Shown here: piece after piece, positions 1 through 7,894 of the stretch
How the letters are laid out: each line of letters opens with the position of its first letter
Numbering within the stretch: position 1 is the stretch's first letter
Assembly: GCA_963847715.1 (NCBI GenBank)
Contig: CAWKAZ010000014.1
Location: 241,546 to 305,545, forward strand
From: Acidiflorens sp963847715
GTDB taxonomy: Bacteria; Acidobacteriota; Terriglobia; Terriglobales; Acidobacteriaceae
Direction: 5' to 3'
Length of the DNA: 64,000 bases
Translations under genes and position numbers: made by a program
Notes under the pieces: model-generated
What the model was told of the DNA's origin: nothing
The model's input: only the letters and a program-made list of their open reading frames with translations
Database searches by the model: none

Positions 1-575
1 CGGGCATCGACTTTTACGACCAGGGTGGGGCGCTCGGCGTCGGCGGCTCCGAGAGCGGCCAGCATCGAGGGCATAACCATGCCCGGGTTGTAACCCGCGT
101 CGCGAAATGCCGACTCGTATTCATCGAGAACCGTTTTCAGGACGACGGCCGCTACCGCGCGGACGCCCTTTCCCGCCGGTTGTGCGTGGTACGAGATGCG
201 GGCATCGTTGGGATCAAAAGGCAGCGACTTCTTGAGACGGAAACGAACTACAGCTTCGGCTTCCTCGCGTTTGGAGGGAAGCGTTTCGAAATCGAGCAGC
301 ACGACACGTACGGCGGTGTCGGGCAGAATTGCGATGACATCGCGAGAACGGCCCCCAACGCTGCCGAGCGCGCTTTCGATCGCCTGACGGATGGAGGTGC
401 TGTCGCGCAGATTGGCCTCCATCAAATCGGGTACGACGCTGCCCGGAGCGAGTTCGCGGGCCGCGGCCATTTCCACGATGCGGCCGGCATCCGCGGCGCG
501 GCCAGCCAGAACCCGGTCGGCCGCGATTTCGCAGGCGAGGACGGGACGGCGCACGTGTTTGGAGGTGGAAATCAT
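1..575 (-). CDS. PilM-like type IV pilus assembly protein, 3' part missing
   Basis: This gene runs off the left edge, so only its first 191 or so codons are present. Translating the minus strand from the ATG at 575 gives an uninterrupted protein that begins MISTSKHVRRPVLACEIAAD and contains the ASKHA-like stretch IAILPDTAVRVVLLDFETLP followed by VVRFRLKKSLPFDP. That pattern is familiar from PilM/GspL-type actin-like proteins, which sit on the cytoplasmic face of the pilus machine and hold PilN/PilO. The family call is by recognition and by context: it lies downstream of pilB and pilC on the same strand. Its ATG overlaps the hicB stop codon (ATGA, 572-575), so translation is probably coupled to hicB. 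The missing C-terminus prevents a firmer call. Confidence 0.68.
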   Translation of the reverse strand, partial: MISTSKHVRRPVLACEIAADRVLAGRAADAGRIVEMAAARELAPGSVVPDLMEANLRDSTSIRQAIESALGSVGGRSRDVIAILPDTAVRVVLLDFETLPSKREEAEAVVRFRLKKSLPFDPNDARISYHAQPAGKGVRAVAAVVLKTVLDEYESAFRDAGYNPGMVMPSMLAALGAADAERPTLVVKVDA

Positions 576-784
576 CGGCTAATTGAAATTACCTCTGCTT
601 CAGCGCTCGGTTCCGGAATGGGCAAACGATCTTCCTTCATTCCGTCCAAGTGAAACTCAATCGCCTCTTGAATCAAAGAGCGAACTTCGGCTCGAGTTCG
701 GCCGGTTGTCACTACGCCCGGCAGGTCAGGTACATAAGCTGCCCAGCCAGTATCGGATTTTTCGTAAACAACGACGTAGTTCAT
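572..784 (-). CDS. hicB: HicB-family antitoxin
   Basis: A 70-residue protein with the HicB partial RNase H fold signature: an N-terminal beta strand (NYVVVYEKSDTGWAAYVPDL), then PGVVTTGRTRAEVRSLIQEA and the helix EAIEFHLDGMKED. HicB neutralises the HicA mRNA interferase and normally represses the operon; this short form carries no obvious C-terminal helix-turn-helix or ribbon-helix-helix domain, so DNA binding is not evident. It overlaps hicA upstream by 4 nt (ATGA at 781-784) and pilM downstream by 4 nt, so the three reading frames are chained. Gene order hicA-hicB is the usual one. Confidence 0.88.
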   Translation of the reverse strand: MNYVVVYEKSDTGWAAYVPDLPGVVTTGRTRAEVRSLIQEAIEFHLDGMKEDRLPIPEPSAEAEVISISR

Positions 785-969
785 TGTTTCAGTCCCGCTT
801 GCTTGAGGACGCTGTTCAGTGTGCCGGCAGGGAGGTCGTCATTCGAATGTCCCGGCAATGTCACTCGTCCAGGCTTAATCGGGTGCTTGTATTGCCGATG
901 ACTCCCACGAGTCTCTTTTAGATACCAGCCGTCGCGTTCCAGCAACCTAATGATATCCCGTACCTTCAT
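781..969 (-). CDS. hicA: HicA-family mRNA interferase toxin
   Basis: A 62-residue protein starting at the ATG at 969 (MKVRDIIRLLERDGW). It has the double-stranded-RNA-binding-like HicA fold, with the catalytic histidine in the conserved GSHRQYKHP context and the terminal LNSVLKQAGL helix. HicA cleaves mRNA and tmRNA independently of the ribosome. A longer in-frame start at 1017 would add 16 residues that do not resemble HicA, so I chose the internal ATG; neither start has a strong Shine-Dalgarno sequence. It lies 66 nt downstream of pilB on the same strand and is joined by overlaps to hicB and pilM, so it is likely co-transcribed with the pilus genes. Confidence 0.86.
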   Translation of the reverse strand: MKVRDIIRLLERDGWYLKETRGSHRQYKHPIKPGRVTLPGHSNDDLPAGTLNSVLKQAGLKQ

Positions 970-1035
970 AGCGACAACAGTTACTTCTGCGGATGCCCGG
1001 ATTGAACGGTTGGCCATCCGCGGTGGTAACCGGCT

Positions 1036-2718
1036 TTACCGCATGGTCTCGATAAAGGTGACCTTATTGATCTCTTTTAGCGTCGTGAATCCGCCACGTA
1101 CCTTGTCGAGGGCGGATTCGCGCAGGAAGCGCATGCCCTCTTCGCGCGCCGCTTTCCGGATCTCCGATGTCGACTTCCGGTCGAGAATCATCTCGCGGAT
1201 GCGGTCGGTCAAATCCAGAAGCTCATGGATCGCCGTCCGGCCGCGGAAGCCCGTGCCCGCGCACTCGATACAGCCTTGCCCTTCATACAGCGGAACCTGC
1301 GACCACTGCACCGGATCAAGCCCGCTCGCTTCGAGAACGTCGGGCGGATAATGCACAGCCGTGCGGCAGGAATCGCAAATAATTCTCACCAGTCGTTGCG
1401 CCAGAATACAGTTCAATGCCGAGACAAAGTTGTAAGGCTCGACACCCATGTTCAGGAAGCGCCCGAGCACATCGACGACGTTGTTGGCGTGGACGGTGGT
1501 GAACACGAGGTGGCCCGTAAGGGCGGACTGGATAGCGATCTGCGCCGTTTCGTTGTCGCGGATTTCGCCGACCATGATCTTGTCGGGATCGTGGCGCAAG
1601 ATGGAACGCAGGCCGCGAGCGAAGGTCAGGCCCTTCTTCTCATTGACCGGAATTTGCGTGATGCCGCGCAATTGATATTCGACGGGATCTTCAATGGTGA
1701 TGATCTTGTCTTCGTCGGTCTTGATCTCGTTGACGGCGGCGTAGAGCGTCGTCGTTTTGCCGCTGCCCGTCGGTCCGGTGACCAGCACCATGCCGTACGG
1801 TTCCTTGATGTAACGGCGGAAGCGGCGCAGATCGTCTTCCGCGAATCCCACCACGTCGAGGGTGAGCTTCTTGAACTTCTCGCTCATCGACTCTTTGTCG
1901 AGCACGCGAAGGACGGCGTCTTCGCCGTGGATCGACGGCATGATGGAAACACGGAAGTCGATGGCGCGTCCGTTGTACTTCACGCGGAAGCGGCCGTCCT
2001 GCGGTACGCGGCGCTCGGAAATATCGAGCTCGCTCATGACCTTGATGCGCGAAATGATGGTCGAATGATGCTCTTTGCCGATGGGCGGCATGGCGTTGGT
2101 GAGCACGCCATCGATACGGAACTTGATGTAGACCGAGTCGTCGCGGGTCTCGATGTGGATGTCACTGGCACGCCGCTGTAAGGCGGTAAAAATCGTGGTA
2201 TCGACCAGACGGATGATCGGGCTCATGTCGGTGCCCGCGCTCGCCGTCAGTTTGTCGATGGAGATAGTTTCGTCGTTCCCGGCATCGTCTTCGCGGATGA
2301 CGTCGAGGGTGAAGCCTTCGCTCGCGTCTTCGAGTACACGCTTGGACTGCTCGGTCTTCTTGAGAATGTCGGAGATTTGCTTGAGGGTCGAAACCTTGGT
2401 GAGGATGCGCTTGCCGAGCAGCAGACTGATCTCATCGATCATCATCAACTGGCTGGGGTCGGCAATGGCAATCGAGAGGCGACCGTCGGCAGTTTCGTCC
2501 AGGGGTACGAAGTTATAGCGGAACATCAGATGCACCGGGATCTTTTCGAAAAGATCGTGGTGCAATTGAAAGTCGCTCAAATCGACAAATTCGCAGCGAT
2601 AACGCCGGGCGATATCCCGCGCGCGTTCCAGTTCGTCGGGAATTACTGCCGGTTCCGGGGCCAGCTTCCCGCCGTTGGTGCCGCTTACCAGTACTGTTTT
2701 CTTATCTGCCATTCCCAT
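1036..2718 (-). CDS. pilB: Type IV pilus extension / type II secretion ATPase (PilB/GspE)
   Basis: A 560-residue hexameric secretion ATPase that powers pilus extension or pseudopilus assembly at the inner membrane. An N-terminal MshEN-type region (about residues 30-130) precedes the ATPase core. Walker A GPTGSGKTT lies near residue 315, the Asp box ITIEDPVEY follows, the Walker B region DKIMVGEIRD is near 379 and the His box GHLVFTTVHANN near 402. The zinc-binding tetracysteine of the GspE/PilB branch is present (CxxC at about 448/451 and 483/486), which separates it from PilT retraction ATPases. Length is normal. pilC lies 101 nt upstream and hicAB-pilM follow, so this is the core of the pilus operon. 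GspE of a type II system is the alternative name; the nearby pilins favour PilB. Confidence 0.93.
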   Translation of the reverse strand: MGMADKKTVLVSGTNGGKLAPEPAVIPDELERARDIARRYRCEFVDLSDFQLHHDLFEKIPVHLMFRYNFVPLDETADGRLSIAIADPSQLMMIDEISLLLGKRILTKVSTLKQISDILKKTEQSKRVLEDASEGFTLDVIREDDAGNDETISIDKLTASAGTDMSPIIRLVDTTIFTALQRRASDIHIETRDDSVYIKFRIDGVLTNAMPPIGKEHHSTIISRIKVMSELDISERRVPQDGRFRVKYNGRAIDFRVSIMPSIHGEDAVLRVLDKESMSEKFKKLTLDVVGFAEDDLRRFRRYIKEPYGMVLVTGPTGSGKTTTLYAAVNEIKTDEDKIITIEDPVEYQLRGITQIPVNEKKGLTFARGLRSILRHDPDKIMVGEIRDNETAQIAIQSALTGHLVFTTVHANNVVDVLGRFLNMGVEPYNFVSALNCILAQRLVRIICDSCRTAVHYPPDVLEASGLDPVQWSQVPLYEGQGCIECAGTGFRGRTAIHELLDLTDRIREMILDRKSTSEIRKAAREEGMRFLRESALDKVRGGFTTLKEINKVTFIETMR

Positions 2719-2756
2719 TCCAGTCTACTTTAGAGGCCAAGTTTCAAGGTTTCAGA

Positions 2757-2812
2757 GTTTCAAGGTTTCAATGTGCGATCCGCGAGTCTTTGAAACATTG
2801 AAACTTTGAAAC
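2757..2812. repeat. Inverted repeat between pilC and pilB
   Basis: Two 18-nt arms (2757-2774 and 2795-2812) are inverted copies with one mismatch that would be a G-U pair in RNA. Each arm is itself built from the heptamer-like unit GTTTCAA, and another GTTTCAAGG copy lies just left at 2741. It fills most of the gap between the two genes and could form a strong stem in the pilC-pilB transcript. There is no T-run, so it is not a standard terminator; an intergenic repeat or mRNA-processing hairpin is more likely. Confidence 0.75.
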
Positions 2813-2819
2813 ATGGCTC

Positions 2820-4025
2820 TTAATGCACATTCGCTCCCAAGGTGAAAATCGGCATATACAGCGAAATCAGGATCCCGCCGACAAAGACTGCCATGATGAC
2901 CAGAATCAACGGCTCAATCAGCGCCATGGCCGCGCCCAAGGCCGTCTGTACGTCTTCTTCGTAAAATTCCGCCACCGAAGCCAGCATGGCTGGGAGCGCA
3001 CCGGTCGATTCGCCAACTTCCAGCATCTCGACGGCGAGATCGGGGAAAAGCTTCTGTGCCTCAAGGCTGTGCGCGAGGCTCTGGCCTTCGCGCACGCGTT
3101 CCGCCGCGGTGGTAACGCCGTTCAGCATCTGGCGGCTGCTCATCGATTCGCCGGCCGTTTCCATGGCCGGGACCAGGGGCAGTCCGCCTTGCAGGAGTGT
3201 CCCTAGAATGCGCGAGAAATTTGCGACCTGATACTTGAGGCGGATTTCGCCAATGAGCGGCAGGGCCAATAGAAAACGGTCGATTTGCTGGGCGCCGCGA
3301 TCGCTCTGCTTCCAGCGCATGAGCAGGACGATGGACACGACGAGGACCAGCAGCACGATCCATGCGTATTTTTGCGCGTTCAGGCCTACCGCCAGCATGA
3401 AGACGGTGATCGCCGGCAGTTGTGCTCCCAGGTTATTGAACAGATCGGCAAATTTCGGCACCACGTACGTGATGAGGAAGATCAGCATCACGGTGACGAC
3501 CGAGACCAGCAGGGCCGGATAGACGAGAGAAACCACAAGCTTCTTGCGGAAGGTCTGGACCATGCGCTGATATTGGATGTAGCGGCTCAGGACCTCTTCC
3601 ATGTTGCCGCTCTTCTCGCCCGCCATCAGGGTGGTGGTGTACATCTTGGGGAACACCTGCTGGGCGGCAAACGCGTCGGAGAGCAACTCGCCGCCTTTTA
3701 CCCGCTCGCGCACATTCTCGAGCAGTTGCAGAAGAGACTTATCACGCTGGCGTTTGATGAGCAGATCGAGCGCGGTCAGGATTGGCAGGCCGGCTTTGAT
3801 CAGAGTTAGAAATTGCTGGTTGAAAATCAGGAATGTGGACTGGCGGAGTTTGCCGCGCCGTCCAAGGCCGCCGCCACCTGAAAGGATGGTGCGGGGCTTG
3901 ACCCAGTAGACCAGGTATCCCTGCTGAGTAAAGCGGTCGTGAACTTCGGCTTCGGAATAGCCGTGCTCGACCTGCTGCCGCAGGTGGCCCTGCTCGTCGG
4001 CGACTTTGACCAGGAATTGTGCCAT
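2820..4025 (-). CDS. pilC: Type IV pilus / type II secretion inner-membrane platform protein (PilC/GspF)
   Basis: A 401-residue inner-membrane protein with the two duplicated T2SSF cytoplasmic domains of the PilC/GspF family, each followed by hydrophobic segments. The first membrane segment is the stretch around LVYPALLVSVVTVMLIFLIT (about residues 165-190), the second follows at about 205-235, and the third is at the C-terminus (LIEPLILVIMAVFVGGILIS). The conserved family phrase GEKSGNMEEVL and its second copy GESTGALPAMLA are both visible. It forms the membrane platform on which the PilB ATPase acts. It is first of the pilC-pilB-hicAB-pilM string on the minus strand. Confidence 0.93.
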   Translation of the reverse strand: MAQFLVKVADEQGHLRQQVEHGYSEAEVHDRFTQQGYLVYWVKPRTILSGGGGLGRRGKLRQSTFLIFNQQFLTLIKAGLPILTALDLLIKRQRDKSLLQLLENVRERVKGGELLSDAFAAQQVFPKMYTTTLMAGEKSGNMEEVLSRYIQYQRMVQTFRKKLVVSLVYPALLVSVVTVMLIFLITYVVPKFADLFNNLGAQLPAITVFMLAVGLNAQKYAWIVLLVLVVSIVLLMRWKQSDRGAQQIDRFLLALPLIGEIRLKYQVANFSRILGTLLQGGLPLVPAMETAGESMSSRQMLNGVTTAAERVREGQSLAHSLEAQKLFPDLAVEMLEVGESTGALPAMLASVAEFYEEDVQTALGAAMALIEPLILVIMAVFVGGILISLYMPIFTLGANVH

Positions 4026-4169
4026 TCTCTACCGTTTGATCCGAGTTTCGGACCTGTATTTCCGACTTTCCTAGAGCCAGTGTAACATCGTGTTCCGCAA
4101 GCGGTTAGTGCAAGCTGTCGGCGTCTTTGGTACGCAAGTAACCGTGCTAAACGCTGCTTCCGTCACAGC

Positions 4170-4293
4170 CCCTAAAGGGGGTCGGTTCTCGTCACCTTGC
4201 GGCATCGCTAAAGCGATGCCCTGATACGAACCGGCCGCATCGCTGAAGCCACCCAGGCTGATTCCTTCGCGAGACGGGGCATTTGCCCGTCTC
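4170..4293. repeat. Cluster of short perfect hairpins downstream of lolA
   Basis: The 267-nt gap between lolA and pilC carries three short palindromes: CCCCTAAAGGGG at about 4170, a 20-nt perfect hairpin GGCATCGCTAAAGCGATGCC at 4201-4220, and GAGACGGG/CCCGTCTC at 4271-4278 and 4286-4293, the last touching the lolA stop codon. None is followed by a T-run, so they look like dispersed small palindromic repeats. The last one could still act as a transcript 3' end for lolA. Confidence 0.6.
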
Positions 4294-5024
4294 TACGGAG
4301 GGGCCAATTCACCTTCCACGGTTTCTACTCCCGGAGGTGCGGTGAACTGGAAGCGGCTGTCGCTGAGCTCGGCGTTCTCTTTCCATCCGGCAAACCGGAA
4401 TTCCGTAGTCGCCCCGTCGGGCTCCATCAGTAAGATGCGGACGATCTGGGCCGCGGGAGTGACCTCCAGTTGGACCTCGCTCACCTGCCCCGCCATTGCC
4501 GACGGGACGCCTCGGAGGAGCGTGTTGCCGGCCGCCAGGGGTGATTGATCCACAACCTTGGAAAGTCCCCGCAATTCATTCTCCAGCTTGGTTTTACCGA
4601 GTAAGAACGCGAGGGGGGATCGTAAGTCGTTCAGCTTCTTAAGCTCCGTCTTTCTCAGTTGCCGTTCCGCCGGCAGGTAAAACCACACGTCCTGCCCGTC
4701 GCTGACAAACAGCTTCTCTTTCGGAGAACGATATTCCCACCGCATCTTGCGCGGCTTTTTCAGCCACAGGGTGCCGGATTCCACGCGGTCAGGGCCATCG
4801 CCGCGGTAGGTTTCGGTGAAGTCCGACTGCAGGCTGCGCAGGTGGTTGTAGTGCTCGTCGACGGCGTGGGCGAGTTGGCGGATGTCGGTATTCTGAGCGG
4901 TCGAGGGGATAGTGGCCGCGAGGAAGACGGCAGTGGCCAGGAACGCGTTTCGCTGGACGATGCGAAGGCCTTTTGATCGGGATTCCACTGCTTCGATTTT
5001 ACCCCGGCGTGGACACGGCCACAT
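4293..5024 (-). CDS. lolA: Outer-membrane lipoprotein carrier protein LolA
   Basis: LolA is the periplasmic chaperone that takes lipoproteins from LolCDE to the outer membrane. The mature part shows the family pattern: the amphipathic N-terminal helix with LRSLQSDFTETYRGDG, the strand GTLWLKKPRKMRWEYRSP, then KLFVSDGQDVWFYLPAERQL and FLLGKTKLENELRG. A hydrophobic signal segment NAFLATAVFLAATIPSTAQ precedes it. The first ATG (5024) leaves 12 unlikely residues; the in-frame GTG at 4988 gives a neater signal peptide, but neither has a clear ribosome-binding site. The presence of LolA supports a diderm envelope. It is probably transcribed separately from pilC, with hairpins in between. Confidence 0.85.
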   Translation of the reverse strand: MWPCPRRGKIEAVESRSKGLRIVQRNAFLATAVFLAATIPSTAQNTDIRQLAHAVDEHYNHLRSLQSDFTETYRGDGPDRVESGTLWLKKPRKMRWEYRSPKEKLFVSDGQDVWFYLPAERQLRKTELKKLNDLRSPLAFLLGKTKLENELRGLSKVVDQSPLAAGNTLLRGVPSAMAGQVSEVQLEVTPAAQIVRILLMEPDGATTEFRFAGWKENAELSDSRFQFTAPPGVETVEGELAPP

Positions 5025-5212
5025 TAAACGGAAATGAATGCTGGTTGTGTCTGTCCGCGTTGCGTCACAGTGCTCTCATGGCTCCGCCCGCAACCCCGGA
5101 GACCTTCGACGGACAGAATCTCGCAGGTGACGAAAACTCTTTCATATTGACGCACAAACGACTTGGGGCGAGAATGTCAGCCTCTTCTGGGGTCGAGGAG
5201 GAAATTCCTGCC

Positions 5213-6208
5213 ATGAGCACCACCAGAATCGTTTCCCTGTTCCTTACGCTCTCACTCGCGGCGGTCGCACCTGCCGTGTCGCAAAATCCGGATCTGGCGT
5301 GGCCGCTCGGCGTCCGAGATCGATTTCGCCTGCTAAAGAGGATGCCTGCGCGCCCGACCACGACAGACGCCGCAAAAGACACCGCACCGAATGCCGTAGC
5401 TTTAGGGTCGGCGAAAACGAAGGTCTACCAATTTGCGTCCGCCGACTTCCCAGCTGCCAGCTACTCACAGGTTTACGACAGGAATCTGAGCACGGTGGTC
5501 GGCTCCTTCTCCTATACGAGCAGCGGATCCATCCCGTTTACGCTCAAGAGCGGAACCTATAAGATTGTCACCGTTCCGGGTTCGATCGACGCTGGGATTA
5601 CCGGTATCAACACCGGCGGCGAAATGGTGGGTTCCTATACAGATACGTCCAAGCCCAGCAAGATCCATGCCTTCCTCGACAATGCGGGCGTCTTTACCAC
5701 GATCGACTATCCTGGCGCCGCCGCCACGTTGGCGTGGGGCATCAATGACTCCGGCCTAATCGTCGGGGATTATATCGATACGAAGAATGTCGAACACGGA
5801 TTCCTCGACAACGCGGGAGTCTTTACCTCCATCGACTACCCCGGCGCTTCTGGCACCGCCGCCCTCGCCATCAATACCGCGGGTGACACCGTAGGACTCT
5901 GGGTCGATGCGGCCCAGAATTCCCATGGTTTCCTCTTCGTCGGTGGTGTCTTCACTTCTCTGGACGCTCCGTTTGGCACTCCCACTGGCACCATGGCGAG
6001 CGGGATCAACGACGTCGGGCAGATTGCCGGTACCTATTTTGACGGCAGCGGCGCGAGTCACGGTTTCATCTACGCGGGTGGTACCTGGAGCCATGTTGAT
6101 GTGCCCAATGCAAGCCAAACGGCTCTCAATCAGATCAAGAATAACCACAACGTCGTGGGTGCTTATGTAGACAGTCTGACGGAGACACACGGTCTCACCG
6201 GCCACTAG
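5213..6208 (+). CDS. Secreted HAF-repeat protein
   Basis: A 331-residue exported protein. The ATG at 5213 is chosen because GAGGAGG sits about ten nucleotides upstream and because it gives a clean signal peptide (about residues 1-24, ending APAVSQ). The rest is made of repeats of the extracellular HAF type, with units such as HAFLDNAGVFTTIDYPGA, then GINDSGLIVGDYID and HGFLDNAGVFTSIDYPGA; five or six degenerate units of about 45 residues are visible from residue 110 to the end. These repeats probably fold as a beta-propeller-like domain. Function is unknown. It is divergent from lolA. A longer frame open to 4973 is judged non-coding before the signal peptide. Confidence 0.85.
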   Translation: MSTTRIVSLFLTLSLAAVAPAVSQNPDLAWPLGVRDRFRLLKRMPARPTTTDAAKDTAPNAVALGSAKTKVYQFASADFPAASYSQVYDRNLSTVVGSFSYTSSGSIPFTLKSGTYKIVTVPGSIDAGITGINTGGEMVGSYTDTSKPSKIHAFLDNAGVFTTIDYPGAAATLAWGINDSGLIVGDYIDTKNVEHGFLDNAGVFTSIDYPGASGTAALAINTAGDTVGLWVDAAQNSHGFLFVGGVFTSLDAPFGTPTGTMASGINDVGQIAGTYFDGSGASHGFIYAGGTWSHVDVPNASQTALNQIKNNHNVVGAYVDSLTETHGLTGH

Positions 6209-6360
6209 CGCCGGGCCGGTTTAAGGTGTCCAGCCACGGCTTTCTCATGGAAGGCGATCACACACAACCACCCCATTTTCCGTTAAAGCAAGAGCCTTGA
6301 CATCCAGTATGCGCTCCAGCGCATAGCCCCAAGGAAAGCTGCGGTGCTAGAGTTGCTGTC

Positions 6361-6732
6361 ATGCCCGCTGCAAATTCGGAAACCTTTGACGACATCGTTG
6401 AGTGGGCCTATAGCACTCTGCCGCAGACAGTCAGAGACCAACCTGACTTTCCCGGCATTCAGGTCGCTGAAGAGCCTCCCGAGGACATCCTGAAGAAAAA
6501 GAATTGGCCACGCGGCACGGAAATGTTGGGATGCTACAGCGGCGTAATCAGGACCAAGCAGTCGCACATGCAACTGAAGGTCGCTCCCGACTTGATTTTC
6601 GTTTTTCGCGGTCCAATTCTGCGTTGTTCTAGAGGAGACTTGCGGGCCGAAGTGAAGCGAGTCGTCTGGCATGAAGTTGCACACTGGCTCGGGTATGAGA
6701 CGGAAGAGGAAGTGCAGGCCTTGGGGTTGTAG
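6361..6732 (+). CDS. Minimal zincin-type metallopeptidase (PF06262-like)
   Basis: A 123-residue protein with a clear zinc-protease motif HEVAHWLG near the C-terminus, preceded by the conserved helix region LRAEVKRVVW. The N-terminal half (FDDIVEWAYSTLP) matches the small metallopeptidase family PF06262, whose members are 110-140 residues long and poorly characterised. No signal peptide is present, so it is cytoplasmic. It stands alone between the HAF gene and an intergenic repeat. The reaction and substrate are unknown. Confidence 0.83.
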   Translation: MPAANSETFDDIVEWAYSTLPQTVRDQPDFPGIQVAEEPPEDILKKKNWPRGTEMLGCYSGVIRTKQSHMQLKVAPDLIFVFRGPILRCSRGDLRAEVKRVVWHEVAHWLGYETEEEVQALGL

Positions 6733-6804
6733 CTTCGCACCAAGTTCAAAATCCTAAGGGAGACGAGATCGTGGAATCCCACCTTTCGAAAAGCGCGAAA
6801 GGTG

Positions 6805-6905
6805 GGGCACGCGGCGACCACCGGGGCTAAAGCCCGGTGGATTCGTGACGACTCACGTGGCCCTGAAGGGCCACTCTTCCACGGTGCTGCACGCATTCGG
6901 GAGTA
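6805..6905. repeat. Interspersed palindromic repeat, copy A
   Basis: This block holds CCACCGGGGCTAAAGCCCGG at 6820 (a hairpin), then GTGGCCCTGAAGGGCCAC, then CTCTTCCACGGTGCTG and ends near GCATTCGGGAG. A second version of the same string, in the same order, lies at 16650-16795. Both sit just 3' of a minus-strand gene and are not coding; open frames through them are artefacts. It appears to be a small dispersed repeat of this genome. Confidence 0.7.
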
Positions 6906-6908
6906 CTT

Positions 6909-7685
6909 TTAGCATCCGGTTGGCAATTCGCCGCATTGGTTCGGAAGCGAATTTCGGTAGAGCGAATAGTGAGGCGTCGAGGCCGCCTTTTCTAGAAAAG
7001 GCGAGGCGGCCAGCGCTGACTCGAGCAGCGAATTGTGATAGAGGATCCAAACCGGGCGCGGGGAACGTGCCAACGATTTTTCCAGACGTTCAATCAGTTG
7101 ACGCAGGGGAACCTCGGGCAGGGGGTTAAAGAGGTAGAGAACCAACGGTCCTGCGGACAATTCGAAGTCGCGCGCATTGGCGCACAGGGCTTGAATGTCT
7201 GAGCATCGCTGGGTTGGGTTTTTGTAGGCCTGGATGTTTTCCACTGCGGCGCGATGCAATTCCTCAATTAGTTCTACGCCCACAATTTTCCTGAACGGAT
7301 AGTCTGACGCCATCAAGAGCGTCCGGCCTTTGCCTGAGCCCAGGTCGATGAAGGTGAATTGATCAAACTCAGTGGGGGCGATCGGCAGGGCGGCCATCAT
7401 TTCATGAAACTGCACCGGGTCGGTCGGTTGGTAGGGAGAATGAAAAATTCCAAGCAGGCGCTCGCGCCAGCCTACGGTGCCCGTCGTGGTGTTGACGCGA
7501 TGCTCCCAGTCGTAATCCATGTCACCGTAGCGCTGGCGGCGACGCTCGGGCGTTGAGTCGCGGACAAAACTCCACAGGTTGTGGAGCAGCAGGGAAATCG
7601 CTGCAACGGCTCCTTCTTCTCCGGCATGGTCGCGCCACCAGTCGCGTAAGGCATTCTGGAGTTGATGGGGAAAACTGGAAGACAC
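6909..7685 (-). CDS. Class I SAM-dependent methyltransferase
   Basis: A 258-residue soluble protein with a Rossmann-type methyltransferase core. Motif I is FIDLGSGKGRTLLMAS, followed by the acidic strand end IVGVELIEELH and then the post-I region with ALCANARDFEL and VLYLFNPLPE. An N-terminal helical part of about 110 residues is not recognised. The substrate cannot be read from sequence; proteins of this type in soil bacteria are usually annotated only as methyltransferases. It is followed by the interspersed repeat and is not in an evident operon. Confidence 0.75.
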   Translation of the reverse strand: MSSSFPHQLQNALRDWWRDHAGEEGAVAAISLLLHNLWSFVRDSTPERRRQRYGDMDYDWEHRVNTTTGTVGWRERLLGIFHSPYQPTDPVQFHEMMAALPIAPTEFDQFTFIDLGSGKGRTLLMASDYPFRKIVGVELIEELHRAAVENIQAYKNPTQRCSDIQALCANARDFELSAGPLVLYLFNPLPEVPLRQLIERLEKSLARSPRPVWILYHNSLLESALAASPFLEKAASTPHYSLYRNSLPNQCGELPTGC

Positions 7686-7894
7686 GCCTGCATGCTAACA
7701 AAAATGCCGCTGTTGGCTGTTAGCTCTTAGTTTTTGGCTAAAAGCTCATCTCAGAATTTATTCTTTTTCAATCGCAGCATTCCTCCAGCGGGCTGGAAGC
7801 CGCCGCTGATTTTTCGTGATTACCGCACGAGTGGAACTCGTGCCCTTGCCAAAGCTATTTGTGGATAGCTTCTAGAAAGTATGAACCGAGAGCG

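Noticed and set aside
1225..2181. 318-codon open frame on the plus strand opposite pilB
   Set aside because: PilB motifs are complete on the minus strand; the plus-strand product shows no family features and is rich in shadow-type residues.
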